The notes: generated by a model from the letters alone, not told the origin. Positions 43,596 through 52,758 are shown, counted from the first letter of the stretch. The stretch: 64,000 nucleotides of DNA from Tolypothrix tenuis PCC 7101 (GCF_002368295.1 NZ_AP018248.1:5652298-5716297); one strand, 5' to 3'. Numbers and translations are program-made.

Positions 43596-43713
43596 AGGAT
43601 GCCCCTGTCACGTGCTCTATTCCTTTAAAATAGAGGCATCTTGATGCAAATGTGTCGCAAAGCGTTCTTAATTTATTTTGATTAAAAAAGAAAAAATAAC
43701 CTAAAAAAACAAC

Positions 43714-43915
43714 GGATATTCGGCGACTACCGCACGCGGTAGGCGGTGAATATTCGACACCTATTCGGCGAACGTTCGCCGAACATACGATACAGAAAAC
43801 ATAAGTTTTCCACATGAGCCGGAGCGAAGACCCCTTTGTGGGGGTCGTAGCCGTAGGCGATTGTGGGAAACTTCCTCCTAGTTATCAACAGGCGTTGCCT
43901 ATTGATAACTAGGAG
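43714..43915. other. Candidate origin of transfer (oriT)
   Basis: Dense inverted repeats lie just upstream of the relaxase start: ATATTC (43716-43721)/GAATAT (43748-43753) enclosing CTACCGC-AC-GCGGTAG (43727-43742); a perfect 20-bp palindrome TTCGGCGAACGTTCGCCGAA (43764-43783); a direct repeat of TATTCGGCGA (43717, 43763); and a 14-bp stem (43875-43888/43902-43915) enclosing AGGC-GTT-GCCT. The last is 20 bases past the stop of the upstream gene and may instead be its terminator. MobF oriTs typically sit beside the relaxase gene. Confidence 0.5.
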
Positions 43916-43934
43916 ACGACTTTAATATTCACTT

Positions 43935-44390
43935 TTAATACTCACTAGGGAGATGGCAGACCCAGCCTGAACGCTTTGAAGATTCAGGATTGAGATAGAG
44001 CGGTTGCACATATAGCATTACCTCATCTAAAAGAAAATCGGTGTAGGTAATAAAGTCAGCCAGTACCGTCTGCCCCTTGTCCCATTCGCAAAAGAGTGTT
44101 GCGTGCTTGTTCGCCCGCACTTTTAAGATCCAAAATTGGATTTCCTGTAATTTGGGGTGAAGTTCAATTGCTGGATCTCGTTGTAATGCTGCAATCCTAT
44201 CAAACAACCAATGACACTTTGCCTCTTTCCGTAAATAGTGCGTGCCGTCACTAAGAAAGAAGTAAGGAAACAGAGGATGTTTGTAGTACAAAGTGGTACC
44301 ACAAAATTGATTAAGTTCAGATTTTAATTTTTCTGGACTTATTGGTTGTGCCTCTGCTTTATGCTTGATTAATTCGCTAGTATTTACCAT
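43935..44390 (-). CDS. DUF6876-like protein
   Basis: A 151-residue protein starting MVNTSELIKHKAEAQPISPE. Its pattern FCGTTLYYKHPLFPYFFLSDGT HYL, WLFDRIAAL, FWILKV, FCEWDKG, YTDFLLDEVMLYV and a C-terminal LPSEY match the small DUF6876 family found on plasmids and phages. The start at 44390 has AGGAAA seven bases upstream; the longer frame overlaps the preceding gene more. Function of the family is unknown. Confidence 0.7.
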   Translation of the reverse strand: MVNTSELIKHKAEAQPISPEKLKSELNQFCGTTLYYKHPLFPYFFLSDGTHYLRKEAKCHWLFDRIAALQRDPAIELHPKLQEIQFWILKVRANKHATLFCEWDKGQTVLADFITYTDFLLDEVMLYVQPLYLNPESSKRSGWVCHLPSEY

Positions 44391-44647
44391 AATAAATTTC
44401 CTATTGTTTTTACTAACAGCGCTACCACAAAAAAGAGAAGTACTATGCAAATGAGTTGAAGGCTTTGTATAGTCTTCTCTAAGCTGTTTAACCTTTCTGT
44501 TATTTCCTTTTTGAATTTAACTACTTCGTCTTGAAACTTTTTTTTCTTATGTGTTAACGCTGAAAAATACATGATGCTTGATTGATTACTCGGAGTATTA
44601 GGCGAATATTTGTATTTCTCTTCCCCCTCCATAAAAAATCTACCCAT
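44384..44647 (-). CDS. Small coiled-coil protein with C-terminal membrane anchor
   Basis: An 87-residue protein: residues ~30-62 form a charged coiled coil (KKKKFQDEVVKFKKEITERL) and residues ~65-84 a membrane helix (LICIVLLFFVVALLVKTIG). It overlaps the DUF6876 start by seven bases, so the two are coupled. Met6 is an alternative start. Confidence 0.45.
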   Translation of the reverse strand: MGRFFMEGEEKYKYSPNTPSNQSSIMYFSALTHKKKKFQDEVVKFKKEITERLNSLEKTIQSLQLICIVLLFFVVALLVKTIGNLLW

Positions 44648-44842
44648 ATTAAGTTGTTAAAGTGATGATGTAGTTGAGCTACATCGTGAGAAAAGACTAA
44701 TGAAAGAAATTTCAGTAGTCAATATATTAGGAAGAAAAAACCTACATTTTTGTAAAAAATTTCAATTAAAAACCGCACCCGCAGGGTGCAAATGTATCAA
44801 TAGCTTCAATTATTTTAATCATTGCGTTGTAGGTAGAGAGAT

Positions 44843-45076
44843 ATGGAGTTTATTAAAAAAATAAGAGAATCTAAAAATATTTCTAGCTATAGAATGTCCA
44901 AGGAATTAGGATTTCCAAGTCAGAAGCATTACGCTGCTTTTGAAGATACTAAACAAGCAGTGAGTATGGATAAGCTTATTAGGCTGTGGCGTTACTCTGG
45001 GTTAAGTGCAAAGGCGTTTTTAGAGATGATAGAAGAGGAAGTAGGTGCTAAAACTACAGAAGAGCTAGAAGAGTAA
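44843..45076 (+). CDS. Small HTH (Cro/CI-like) regulator
   Basis: A 77-residue protein: FIKKIRESKNISSYRMSKELG, FPSQKHYAAFEDTKQAVSMD, KLIRLWRYSGLSAKAFLEMI. This is the five-helix layout of small XRE-type regulators, with an acidic tail. It is divergent from the transfer-region genes at 44384-44647 and could repress them. Confidence 0.6.
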   Translation: MEFIKKIRESKNISSYRMSKELGFPSQKHYAAFEDTKQAVSMDKLIRLWRYSGLSAKAFLEMIEEEVGAKTTEELEE

Positions 45077-45226
45077 GCCTATAAATATTGAGCCTGTAGG
45101 CGTTAATGTGTAGCCTCACCTAGCATTGGTATAACACTACGAAATATTATTTTTTAGGTAGTTATTCGTGCATGGATTTGCACTTTTCCTTTACAATTTG
45201 TAAGGGAGAGTGCACCTTCTTATGTT

Positions 45227-45472
45227 GTGAATGGTGTACCTAAAGGAAACTCAGTCAAGACTATGCAATATGATGCGCTAGCCTATTTAACAGATGATTT
45301 TATTCGCCGTGATTGTGGGATTCATGGCGCACGCTTCAGTGATGAAGATTGTATCCGCATTCGTGAAGAAGCCACACGCTTATACACCTGTGGTAAATTT
45401 CACCATACAGGCGTATATTGGATTGCTAATCGTCTCGTAGGAGAAGGCAAGATACACCCCATCTTGCCCTAA
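45227..45472 (+). CDS. Hypothetical protein (81 aa)
   Basis: GTG start MNGVPKGNSVKTMQYDALAY; ATG 45263 is an alternative. Residues FSDEDCIRIREEATRLYTCG and YWIANRLVGEG suggest a helical protein. No family recognised. A GC hairpin with a T-run at 45615-45650 downstream fits as its terminator. Confidence 0.45.
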   Translation: MNGVPKGNSVKTMQYDALAYLTDDFIRRDCGIHGARFSDEDCIRIREEATRLYTCGKFHHTGVYWIANRLVGEGKIHPILP

Positions 45473-45614
45473 AAACCTCACAGTTTTTATCTTTAAGGTT
45501 GCCTCTCAGGTACACCTTTTTAAGCCGTTGTTATCCTCAACATAACTAAGACTACGCGACGTGTAATAGAAGAGGAAGCATGTGCTACTAAAGTAATAGA
45601 AGTGTTCACAATAA

Positions 45615-45650
45615 GCGTGCGAACGTAGGATCATGAGCACGCGTGTTTTT
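45615..45650 (+). terminator. Rho-independent terminator candidate
   Basis: GCGTGC (45615-45620) pairs with GCACGC (45637-45642), followed by GTGTTTTTTT. It is 143 bases after the stop of the 45227 gene. The remaining gap to 45976 contains GTTCA-type inverted words (45702-45740) and two copies of CCGAAGTGGATT (45789-45800 and 45852-45863 area) but no gene. Confidence 0.55.
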
Positions 45651-45976
45651 TTATTGACTCACTATATTCATATGATATTCTTATCTTAAGATTGAACTCT
45701 TTTCTAAAGAGCAAGTTCATATGATGAATGTGAACTTACAAGAGTTCATCGGTAGGAACTAATCATCTACTATAACCGTCGTTACTTCCGAAGTGGATTT
45801 GTAAAAATTTTGTTATTTATCTGTCAACTATACTTTTACTTTTTCGTTTAACCCGAAGTGGATTGCTATTAACGAATAAAAACTTGTGCACAAAAAGCTA
45901 CTCTTACCAGGCCGCTTTTTGTTGATATGATTATTTATTCTTCATCACTATTCGTTATGTTCTTTTGCTCCATTCA

Positions 45977-46594
45977 TTAATCAATATGAGCTAAATCTAA
46001 CCCAAGAACAGCTTCAAGAATACCGTCCCCTGGTTCCCAGTCTTGCGCTATTTTCTTTGCGTCTTCAAGCGTTGCACCTCCTAAGATTGCTTCCTGCGTT
46101 CGTTGTGCCGCTTGACGTTGATTGTAATAATACGCATTTACTTCAAGATGCTCGGCTTTAAGGTATAACGCGGCTAAAGGATACTGTCGTGCGAGTGCGT
46201 TAATGTCTGAGGTAGGAGGAGTAGGAGTAAGGATGAGGTTTTCGTCATCTTGCATCCGCCTAATCTGATAGTTGAAATACTCATGTTTGTTGATTTCTTG
46301 TTTGAGCAAAGTCAGCCCTTCAATTGCATCTTCTTTTCTTTTACGCTCATCCAATTCACGATTTATTTGTTTATTTATTTCTTCATTCAGTGCGTTCTCG
46401 CTTTTGTCATCAAGTACAATATAGCCAAGGAAAGGATTTTCTATTCTTAATGCTTTTCTTTGCTCACCCTCGACGTTCGTAGTCGTTCTTTTATACGGCA
46501 CCTGCACTATATCAAGCGCGTCAATTGATAACTTTTGATTGAGAATATCAACGTCTACTCTATTGCCTTTTATGGTAGTCAACTTTAATTTCAT
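45977..46594 (-). CDS. Hypothetical protein with central coiled coil
   Basis: A 205-residue protein: N-terminal beta-rich part (MKLKLTTIKGNRVDVDILNQ), a strongly charged helix at ~68-105 (NEEINKQINRELDERKRKED), and a helical C-terminus (ALARQYPLAALYLKAEHLEV). The tail includes GATLEDAKKIAQDW. No family recognised. Single gene on the plasmid backbone. Confidence 0.55.
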   Translation of the reverse strand: MKLKLTTIKGNRVDVDILNQKLSIDALDIVQVPYKRTTTNVEGEQRKALRIENPFLGYIVLDDKSENALNEEINKQINRELDERKRKEDAIEGLTLLKQEINKHEYFNYQIRRMQDDENLILTPTPPTSDINALARQYPLAALYLKAEHLEVNAYYYNQRQAAQRTQEAILGGATLEDAKKIAQDWEPGDGILEAVLGLDLAHID

Positions 46595-46782
46595 CGTTGC
46601 AACAATACCTCATAATAAAAGAATTATTTGTTATACAAGGCTACACAGCAATAATTCTCTAGTCAATATTCTTCACCATAAGATTCAGGATGGTCAGTTA
46701 ATAAAAAATAAGAGTACGCATCATCAGATAAGTGCTTACTCTTTCGCCTACGCGAGACTCATTTAGATAAGTATTTTTGGGC

Positions 46783-48723
46783 CTACGATTTACTACAATA
46801 ACCTTCTTTTTCGCTTCCTTGAATACGTTTTTCATTGACCAATTGTGCTAATGCTGCACGGAGCATTTTTACACTAGGATTATTTCCCTCCCATTTTCTA
46901 CTATTGCGAATGGCATGAAAGCTTATAGGCACAGTGGTAGCACTTGCTATCACCGTTATCACAATGTGAAAAAACTCATCATCAATGGCGATCGCGGCTT
47001 CAGTGTCTGATTCTTGCGCGTCAAGGTGGAAGAGCTGCTCTAAGGTACTTCTCTCATCCATCGCCGTGAAATAAGCGCCTTGCACACGCTTTCGTGCAAG
47101 TAAGGCGACATCATCAACGAGTAACTCAGGAAAAAAGGTGAGTAGCGTTCGCGCAGGGTCAGGCTGCCCGTTGACAGGGTGGGTCACTTCTTTTAACCAC
47201 GCAGGCACGGTACCAATTACCCCATCCTCACGCGATCGCTCAAAATTAGTCGCTTCGGTTAAAAAGTAACGCCCCGTTGCGACGGCAATTTTCTTTAACG
47301 GTGCCACCTGCACACTGGTTGCCTCACACCCGATAAAGGCAGCACCTGTTTTAAAGGTATCTGCCATCCCTGCGGTTTTATTGCCTACCCAGGAGGATAA
47401 ATTTTTGCCGTGGAGCACAATGAAAATTTGAGCACCTTTTTTACTCGCCCTTGTGAACAAAAACTTAATCATCCACTCGCGTTGATCAGGTGCGAGATAC
47501 CCAGAAAGTGCCACGGCTTCATCAATGACAAGCAGCACGTCTTGATACGTGCCATCAGCGGCGTTATCCATCTGCTTTAAGTAGGAGAATAATGCTTTTG
47601 CTACCTGTGCATCAGCATCACTTCCGCCTACGTCGTAGGTGTAGCGACAGACCAATCGCTCGCATTGAAACGGATAGATGTCCCCTCCGGCAGTAAAGTA
47701 ATGCACTTTCAGTGTTGGTGTCACCGCTTGGCTTATCACCGCTAAGATTGCCATTAAGGTACCTTTCCCGCCCCGCTGATTACCTGCAATCACGGTAATC
47801 TGGTCTTGCACGCATTTGGTGAGGTCAAAACCGTCCTGTTTAAGAAGCGCCAGCATCTTTTCCGCTCGTGCAGGAAGGGGTAATGATAGCAGTGAGGCAC
47901 GGCGAGCATCTTCTTTACGCGATCGCTGCATCGATGGTGTGTGCTGTGGTGTCTCGATGGGGTCTGTAGGCGTATGCTCGTTACTTGCTTCTAACGCTGG
48001 ACGGGCATACACATCAACAGCAGGTGTTGACGGTAACTGTAACGTCTCTTTTTGTCGTGTTTGGTACTCTTGTAACCGTGTCACCTCGTCTACCTTCAGG
48101 CGAGAATCAATCTCTACCGTGGTAAGATACGTGTGTAAATTATCGTAGGTGGGTAATCCTCTTCCTTTCAGCTTGGTATACCATCCTAAGAGCCACCTGT
48201 AGGCGTGAAAGCGTTTCCCTGGCTCAGTCTGTACTAAATACTGGGTTAATTGCTCAAAGTTACTGTCACTGTAGAGAAAGACAAACTCTTCTGCTTCATG
48301 GCGCGGTAAAAAAGTAATGGTACCAGCGAGGTGATTTTCCTCCCACGCATGGCGTGCGTCGTAGTCGCCTATTCTGGCCAAGGCATCGACCATATTGCCA
48401 CGCACAAATGGCAGAGGCGCAAACTCCTTGGTGCGGCTAAAGTGTTCGACCACAAACCACAGCCAGGCGGCTCCGCCTACGAGTCCCCCGACAAGGACTA
48501 AGGGATTAACGGCATGAAAAATTAGACTTGCTCCTGTGACCACGACCCCAATGACCCGTGTTGTATCTGCGTCAGCTTCAATACAGCGGGCGCGCGTCAC
48601 AAGTTGTTCCTTTCGCTCTTGCAACCACTCTGCGACATTACCTGCTTCTAAATGTGAAAGACTAGGGTAATCATCGCGTAAATCACTTGTTTCTTTGGTA
48701 GTGATACGAGGTAGTTCAGTCAT
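46783..48723 (-). CDS. Membrane-anchored P-loop ATPase
   Basis: A 646-residue protein. Two hydrophobic segments at ~55-92, then a soluble N-domain, a Pro/Thr-rich linker (~235-270), and an ATPase domain with Walker A GNQRGGKGT (~314-322) and Walker B DVLLVIDEAV (~395-404). The sequence after Walker B (FTRASKKGAQIFIVLHGKNL) resembles HerA/FtsK/VirB4-like pumps. The C-terminal ~70 residues look like a winged helix. ATG 48723 has a perfect AGGAGG eight bases upstream; the upstream GTG does not. It closes an operon with two membrane proteins and could power DNA transfer or an associated membrane complex. Confidence 0.65.
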   Translation of the reverse strand: MTELPRITTKETSDLRDDYPSLSHLEAGNVAEWLQERKEQLVTRARCIEADADTTRVIGVVVTGASLIFHAVNPLVLVGGLVGGAAWLWFVVEHFSRTKEFAPLPFVRGNMVDALARIGDYDARHAWEENHLAGTITFLPRHEAEEFVFLYSDSNFEQLTQYLVQTEPGKRFHAYRWLLGWYTKLKGRGLPTYDNLHTYLTTVEIDSRLKVDEVTRLQEYQTRQKETLQLPSTPAVDVYARPALEASNEHTPTDPIETPQHTPSMQRSRKEDARRASLLSLPLPARAEKMLALLKQDGFDLTKCVQDQITVIAGNQRGGKGTLMAILAVISQAVTPTLKVHYFTAGGDIYPFQCERLVCRYTYDVGGSDADAQVAKALFSYLKQMDNAADGTYQDVLLVIDEAVALSGYLAPDQREWMIKFLFTRASKKGAQIFIVLHGKNLSSWVGNKTAGMADTFKTGAAFIGCEATSVQVAPLKKIAVATGRYFLTEATNFERSREDGVIGTVPAWLKEVTHPVNGQPDPARTLLTFFPELLVDDVALLARKRVQGAYFTAMDERSTLEQLFHLDAQESDTEAAIAIDDEFFHIVITVIASATTVPISFHAIRNSRKWEGNNPSVKMLRAALAQLVNEKRIQGSEKEGYCSKS

Positions 48724-48735
48724 TACGTCCACCTC

Positions 48736-49440
48736 CTAATCCTTGGTTAACCGCCAAATGCTGTACCCAATTTCTCCGGCAAGCATGGTGCAGATATTAA
48801 AGAGAATGCAGCCTAGTATCATGGTAGGGACAGTAGACTGCCACGGGTTTCGCGCTGCGAAAGTACTTACAATATCAAACCCCCAGATAAAGAGCGCGGT
48901 AAAGCCAATGGAGCTGCGATCGCGCATTCCAGCAGTTTTGTAATCCCGCCAGATTTCTCCTACGAGGTCAATTTTTCCGCTTGGTTTTTGCTCCAAGTCA
49001 TACTGCATATGGTCTTGCAGCTCGCGGCGGGCGCTATCAGGATTTTTCCCGCGTAGGCTATACGCTTCAAGCACTTGAATGCCTACAGCAATAAGGAACG
49101 CCAGATAAAATAAGGGGTTAAACACGGCGTAGGGGACGTTAAGCCATGACCAGGACGGCTCAAACCACGGTAAAAGCGCAGGTTGGCCAAACACGGTCTG
49201 CCAGACGCTATCAGTGCTCACGGCGGCACCGATTAAAAAAAGTGCTCCTCCTACGACCGCACGCCCAGTGCCGCCGTTACTCACAAATTGGCTCACAATC
49301 GCAGCGGCAAACCGAATGGGAAGCCCCAGCACGAACACGATGACTTTGGCAATGACATCAATCAGTTCGCCGACGCTTCGTTTTTTCTCGTGGGAGTTTT
49401 CTTTACTTCCTCCCTCACCTTTATTGGCACCTAATGCCAT
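48736..49440 (-). CDS. Polytopic membrane protein in the ATPase operon
   Basis: A 234-residue protein with about five hydrophobic segments (~27-50, ~60-78, ~104-123, ~178-192 and ~203-225). The N-terminus is polar and Lys-rich. AGGAAAGA precedes the start, which is one base after the upstream stop; the ATPase start follows after 12 bases. No family recognised. Probable membrane partner of the ATPase. Confidence 0.6.
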   Translation of the reverse strand: MALGANKGEGGSKENSHEKKRSVGELIDVIAKVIVFVLGLPIRFAAAIVSQFVSNGGTGRAVVGGALFLIGAAVSTDSVWQTVFGQPALLPWFEPSWSWLNVPYAVFNPLFYLAFLIAVGIQVLEAYSLRGKNPDSARRELQDHMQYDLEQKPSGKIDLVGEIWRDYKTAGMRDRSSIGFTALFIWGFDIVSTFAARNPWQSTVPTMILGCILFNICTMLAGEIGYSIWRLTKD

Positions 49441-49441
49441 C

Positions 49442-49897
49442 TCATTCTTTCCTCCTTGTGCTCACTCCTTTTATTGCCTCGACCCCCTGGCAAATGTCAC
49501 CGTAGGCGGGAGTACGCTTCCACTTCCACACGCTATCAGCAATTTCCCCAATACAGCGTCCGGCGGCATCATACACCGTCACGGTTTCACCTTCCTGGTA
49601 GAGTGTGGTGTCAGGGCGGGGGTCACGGTTGTTATCAAGATAGTTGGTAATGCGTAGGCGCTGGCTGATTGGCATGACTCCTGATTGAGCAAGGGCGGTG
49701 CTTGTCGTCTCTCGTTCTTTGATGCGGAGGCGTTTTAAGGATTCGCTCTCTTCTACCATGTGAGCATCCAATTGAATCTGTACTTTCTGCTGTTCAGCCT
49801 TCACGTAGGCAGTAAGGCGTGCGCCTAAGGGAAGAAATAGCGGCAGTACACTAATGGCACCGCCTAGTAAGGCAAGGCTACATTGTTTGCGATACAT
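49442..49897 (-). CDS. Hypothetical protein with N-terminal hydrophobic segment
   Basis: A 151-residue protein: a short basic start then LALLGGAISVLPLFLPLGAR, a signal or anchor. The following part is helical (residues ~30-70), then a beta-rich C-terminal domain (TTLYQEGETVTVYDAAGRCI) with two cysteines. Probably exported or anchored outside the cytoplasm. First gene of the operon with the membrane protein and ATPase. Confidence 0.55.
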   Translation of the reverse strand: MYRKQCSLALLGGAISVLPLFLPLGARLTAYVKAEQQKVQIQLDAHMVEESESLKRLRIKERETTSTALAQSGVMPISQRLRITNYLDNNRDPRPDTTLYQEGETVTVYDAAGRCIGEIADSVWKWKRTPAYGDICQGVEAIKGVSTRRKE

Positions 49898-49933
49898 CGT
49901 AATTTAGGCGGGACAGTCCCGCCTCACCATACG

Positions 49934-50197
49934 TTATGAATTAGCGATCGCTTTTAATAAGGCTTGTTTCTGCGTGAGCGATAGTTCATACAGGCGATTG
50001 ACGACTTCCTCGGCTTCTTCACTTGGTGGTACGTCTGCTTCGTGCTGCATCCACGCTTCATGTGCAATACGGCTTATAAGCCAGAGTGCATCAGGTTCGG
50101 TGAGGCGCTCTAAGTTGTCGCCCCAAGTTTCTGCAATATCAGTAATTAAAGCAATCGTGTAGTCACAACTCCAATAGCCTAATGGTTTTGTTCCCAT
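49934..50197 (-). CDS. Hypothetical protein (87 aa)
   Basis: Starts MGTKPLGYWSCDYTIALITD with AAGGAG nine bases upstream (the frame extends to 50269 without a site). Acidic, helical (LERLTEPDALWLISRIAHEA). No family recognised. It lies 34 bases after the small ParR-like gene on the same strand and may belong to that operon. Confidence 0.55.
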   Translation of the reverse strand: MGTKPLGYWSCDYTIALITDIAETWGDNLERLTEPDALWLISRIAHEAWMQHEADVPPSEEAEEVVNRLYELSLTQKQALLKAIANS

Positions 50198-50231
50198 GAC
50201 GCGCTGCTCCTTATATATATAGATAAAGCAA

Positions 50232-50396
50232 TTAACGGGAGTGTTCTTGCTGGTAGGCGTTGACGGCATTCTCTAGGGTTTTACGCAGCCAGTAGGCGGG
50301 CGTGATGCCATGTGTTTCTGCAATCAAGAGAATTGAAGGAATTAAATGTTGTGGCACGTTGTAATTAAGCCGCATCGGTTGTGTGTCGAGCTTCAT
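50232..50396 (-). CDS. Small ribbon-helix-helix-like protein, candidate ParR
   Basis: A 54-residue frame: MKLDTQPMRLNYNVPQHLIP, then SILLIAETHGITPAYWLRKTL. The order strand (MRLNYNVPQHL), helix, turn (GITP), helix fits a ribbon-helix-helix protein. It overlaps the 3' end of the actin-like gene by 32 bases on the same strand, exactly where parR follows parM in type II partition loci. Shorter than R1 ParR, so the assignment is inferred from context. Confidence 0.5.
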   Translation of the reverse strand: MKLDTQPMRLNYNVPQHLIPSILLIAETHGITPAYWLRKTLENAVNAYQQEHSR

Positions 50397-51552
50397 GAAG
50401 CGAGTCCTTCGGTGGTGGTGAAGAAAAAAGGTGGTGCATTTCTGCTAAGGCAATCGTTCCTGGATCTTCAGGAATTAAGATATGCTCATTGGGAATTCCT
50501 GCCTGGCGTAGGTAGTCTCTTACGAGCATTCGCACCGGAGCGATCGCAAAGCCGCCGCCACAGAGTGTAACGGGGTGTCGCCTCCCGCTAGTTGCTAAGG
50601 TTTCAAGGGCGTAGGTAAGCGGGGAATCCTTCATCCACTGCCTTATCGCTACGCTTAATACGTCACCAATATCGTGCCCCTCTGCGGTGTAGGCGTGAAT
50701 TCCTCCCTGGTCATCAAGGGTTGAAGTTTCAAGAATGTCTTTTATCTGTGAGGGACGCATCACCCGCGCGGCATCAACGGTAGAAAGCTGCTCGGCAAAG
50801 ACTCGCAGTAACGTCACAATCCCACCACCGCCATGCGGGTTACACATGCCGCGTTTAGGTAGGCTACCAAGGTTGTCATACTCCGTGAGGGTGGCGGTAC
50901 CAAACCCGATATCAAAGGTGTAAAACGTGTGTGTTGCTACATCAACCTCACGTAGGCGCTGCTGGGTAAACAGTGCCGCACCATAGCCTTCTGGAAAGCC
51001 TACGCAGCCTGCCCGCGAAAACGAGAGACGATACTTTACCCCATCCACCACAATCCAGCGGCACTGCTCAATGGCACTATGTAACGTGCGCGGTGACGCA
51101 AGCGAGAGCGTTGAGAGATGAATATGTAGTGTGCGCTTACTTTTATGGGTGCCTGTAGAAAACTCCTCTAGATAAGGAAGCGAGGCAATCGCCCCCAGTG
51201 CTAACACCGGAAAATAGGCGACTTTATGGTCTGCTCGCTCGGTCATAGTGACAAAATCTTTTCCTTGAAAGCGAGCGCTACTGCCTACGACCCAGTGCTC
51301 CACAATCTCATTGTGCTGATCATCAACGGTTCGCGCCATACTAAATGCGCCGCGTTCCCCGTAGGGAAGACTCTCAACAGGGCAGACCAGTGAATCTAGC
51401 GTCATTACAGGAGTAGAGCGTGTAGACGTTCTAGCTTGAAACTTAATACGGGAGCGCCCCGCATCAATCACGCAGTATAGATGTGTCTTAGGCCGCGTGG
51501 TGCGCGTTCGCTTTGGTGGCACCACGGCGGCATCGTCAATGAAATTGCTCAT
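50365..51552 (-). CDS. ParM/StbA-like actin-family partition ATPase
   Basis: A 395-residue protein with actin-fold signatures: phosphate-1 CVIDAGRSRIKFQ (~27-39), phosphate-2 YTFDIGFGTATLTEYD (~215-230) and the adenosine motif TLCGGGFAIAPVRML (~345-359). A Gly-rich loop NPHGGGG follows phosphate-2. Such proteins polymerise and push plasmid copies apart. The small RHH-like gene downstream and the GTTGCA-repeat array upstream complete a type II partition locus. The replicon thus carries two partition systems. Confidence 0.75.
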   Translation of the reverse strand: MSNFIDDAAVVPPKRTRTTRPKTHLYCVIDAGRSRIKFQARTSTRSTPVMTLDSLVCPVESLPYGERGAFSMARTVDDQHNEIVEHWVVGSSARFQGKDFVTMTERADHKVAYFPVLALGAIASLPYLEEFSTGTHKSKRTLHIHLSTLSLASPRTLHSAIEQCRWIVVDGVKYRLSFSRAGCVGFPEGYGAALFTQQRLREVDVATHTFYTFDIGFGTATLTEYDNLGSLPKRGMCNPHGGGGIVTLLRVFAEQLSTVDAARVMRPSQIKDILETSTLDDQGGIHAYTAEGHDIGDVLSVAIRQWMKDSPLTYALETLATSGRRHPVTLCGGGFAIAPVRMLVRDYLRQAGIPNEHILIPEDPGTIALAEMHHLFSSPPPKDSLHEARHTTDAA

Positions 51553-51562
51553 GTCGATACTG

Positions 51563-51582
51563 GCACACGGTAACCCGTGTGC
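51563..51582. promoter_or_regulatory. Hairpin GCACACGG-TAAC-CCGTGTGC before the actin-like gene
   Basis: A perfect 8-bp stem lies 11 bases upstream of the start codon on the minus strand, in the place of the ribosome binding site. Operator or translational control element by position. Confidence 0.45.
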
Positions 51583-51616
51583 AGAATGTATATCGTACTA
51601 CAAAAGAGTGAGGCGT

Positions 51617-51711
51617 GTTGCATGGCAACAACACGCGGGTATGGCTGTTGCAAAGGGGAGTTGCAGGCGTGAAACCATGATGCAACCGTTGCTGCAACGT
51701 TGCACTGCAAC
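51617..51711. repeat. GTTGCA/TGCAAC cluster, candidate parC centromere
   Basis: Seven copies of GTTGCA or its complement within 95 bases (51617, 51647, 51660, 51681, 51693, 51699 and 51706), 65-160 bases upstream of the actin-like gene. Type II partition loci carry the ParR-binding repeats in this position. The rest of the gap to 51904 has one hairpin (51793-51799/51808-51814). Confidence 0.55.
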
Positions 51712-51882
51712 AACGTGCTGCACGGTATTAAGTGGCTGTAGGTGGCTTACCCTTTGATAAGCCAGTGTCGATTGCTATTACTAAGTACTATAGCGGACTG
51801 CTCCGCTAGTCCGCATGAGCGTTACAAAAAGTTATATATACCTCTGTGGCGTTGTATTGTAGAGTAGCGACGTATAGTAAAG

Positions 51883-51903
51883 GGAGGTAGTCGCATTTCC
51901 TCC
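51883..51903 (+). promoter_or_regulatory. Shine-Dalgarno/anti-Shine-Dalgarno hairpin
   Basis: GGAGG (51883-51887) can pair with CCTCC (51899-51903), which directly precedes the ATG at 51905. The only good binding site of the RHH gene is thus ~17 bases away and can be sequestered. Confidence 0.35.
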
Positions 51904-51904
51904 T

Positions 51905-52237
51905 ATGACAGAAGAAAAAGAAAAAGTATATCTTCGTACACGAGTGCCAAAAGACGTTCACCGCGCATTTAAAAAGGCATCAGTTGACGAAGGACGCACA
52001 ATGGAAGAAATCGCTGCTGAATTAATACAAGAGTGGCTTGACGAGCGAAGTCTGGACTACTCATCTGTGACTACTCATCACGATGTCCTTGCGGCGACTC
52101 ATTTTTTGTCCATGCTTGCTCATGGCATACGTCCGTCAAGTAGTGACATACATGAAGTAGCACAAGCAACTAACATTGAAGAAGAACTTCTACATCTTCT
52201 GTGCACAAAAGTGTTTCACGATACCTCAATGACATAA
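51905..52237 (+). CDS. CopG-like ribbon-helix-helix protein
   Basis: A 110-residue protein: VYLRTRVPKDVHRAFKKASV, DEGRTMEEIAAELIQEWLDE, a textbook strand-helix-helix DNA-binding domain at the N-terminus. The C-terminal ~60 residues are helical. It is divergent from the actin-like gene. Likely regulator of the primase or partition region. Confidence 0.7.
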   Translation: MTEEKEKVYLRTRVPKDVHRAFKKASVDEGRTMEEIAAELIQEWLDERSLDYSSVTTHHDVLAATHFLSMLAHGIRPSSSDIHEVAQATNIEEELLHLLCTKVFHDTSMT

Positions 52238-52758
52238 CATTCATAAAGCATTACCCATTTCATCACGGTGGTAGTGCCTTACCCCACCATGTACTTCACC
52301 GCCCACTCATTCCTACGGCAGATGGTGTTTGTTCTTTACTGATACTTTAAAAAATCTTCTTAAGCGCTTTACCTCGTGTGGGCACGCAGCGGCTAGCACC
52401 CTTTCCTCCTAAGGTGTGAACGCCTTACGCCATCTAACTTTAGAAATATTTAGCCCTAAACACGAAGATAACTCCATCGGAATAAGCCCTCTGGAGTTAT
52501 ACTTACAGTTAACCATTGAACAAAAACTTGCATACACGAGTACTAGCTCGGTCGTATGCTATTTCTTCTTGTATTGTAGCAGTCAAGGAGTAAAACGCGA
52601 CGTGCTGTTCTTTGTCATTTCCTCACCATACTTTCTACTTTCAACGGTATAGTGCGCCATCTGGACAAAGAACAAGAATGTTACCTTTTTTCTCTGGCTC
52701 GTAAGAAGATAGCATTTACTACTTAAGAGTGCTCGTGTGTGCGGGGAAGGAGTCTCTC
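52238..52758. other. Long interval before the primase gene
   Basis: A GTG frame of 78 codons at 52416-52652 (MNALRHLTLEIFSPKHEDNS) is present but its hydrophobic, Phe/Ser-rich end looks non-coding. A hairpin-like GGTGGTAG...CCCACC lies near 52266-52290. No firm gene or RNA. Confidence 0.35.
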
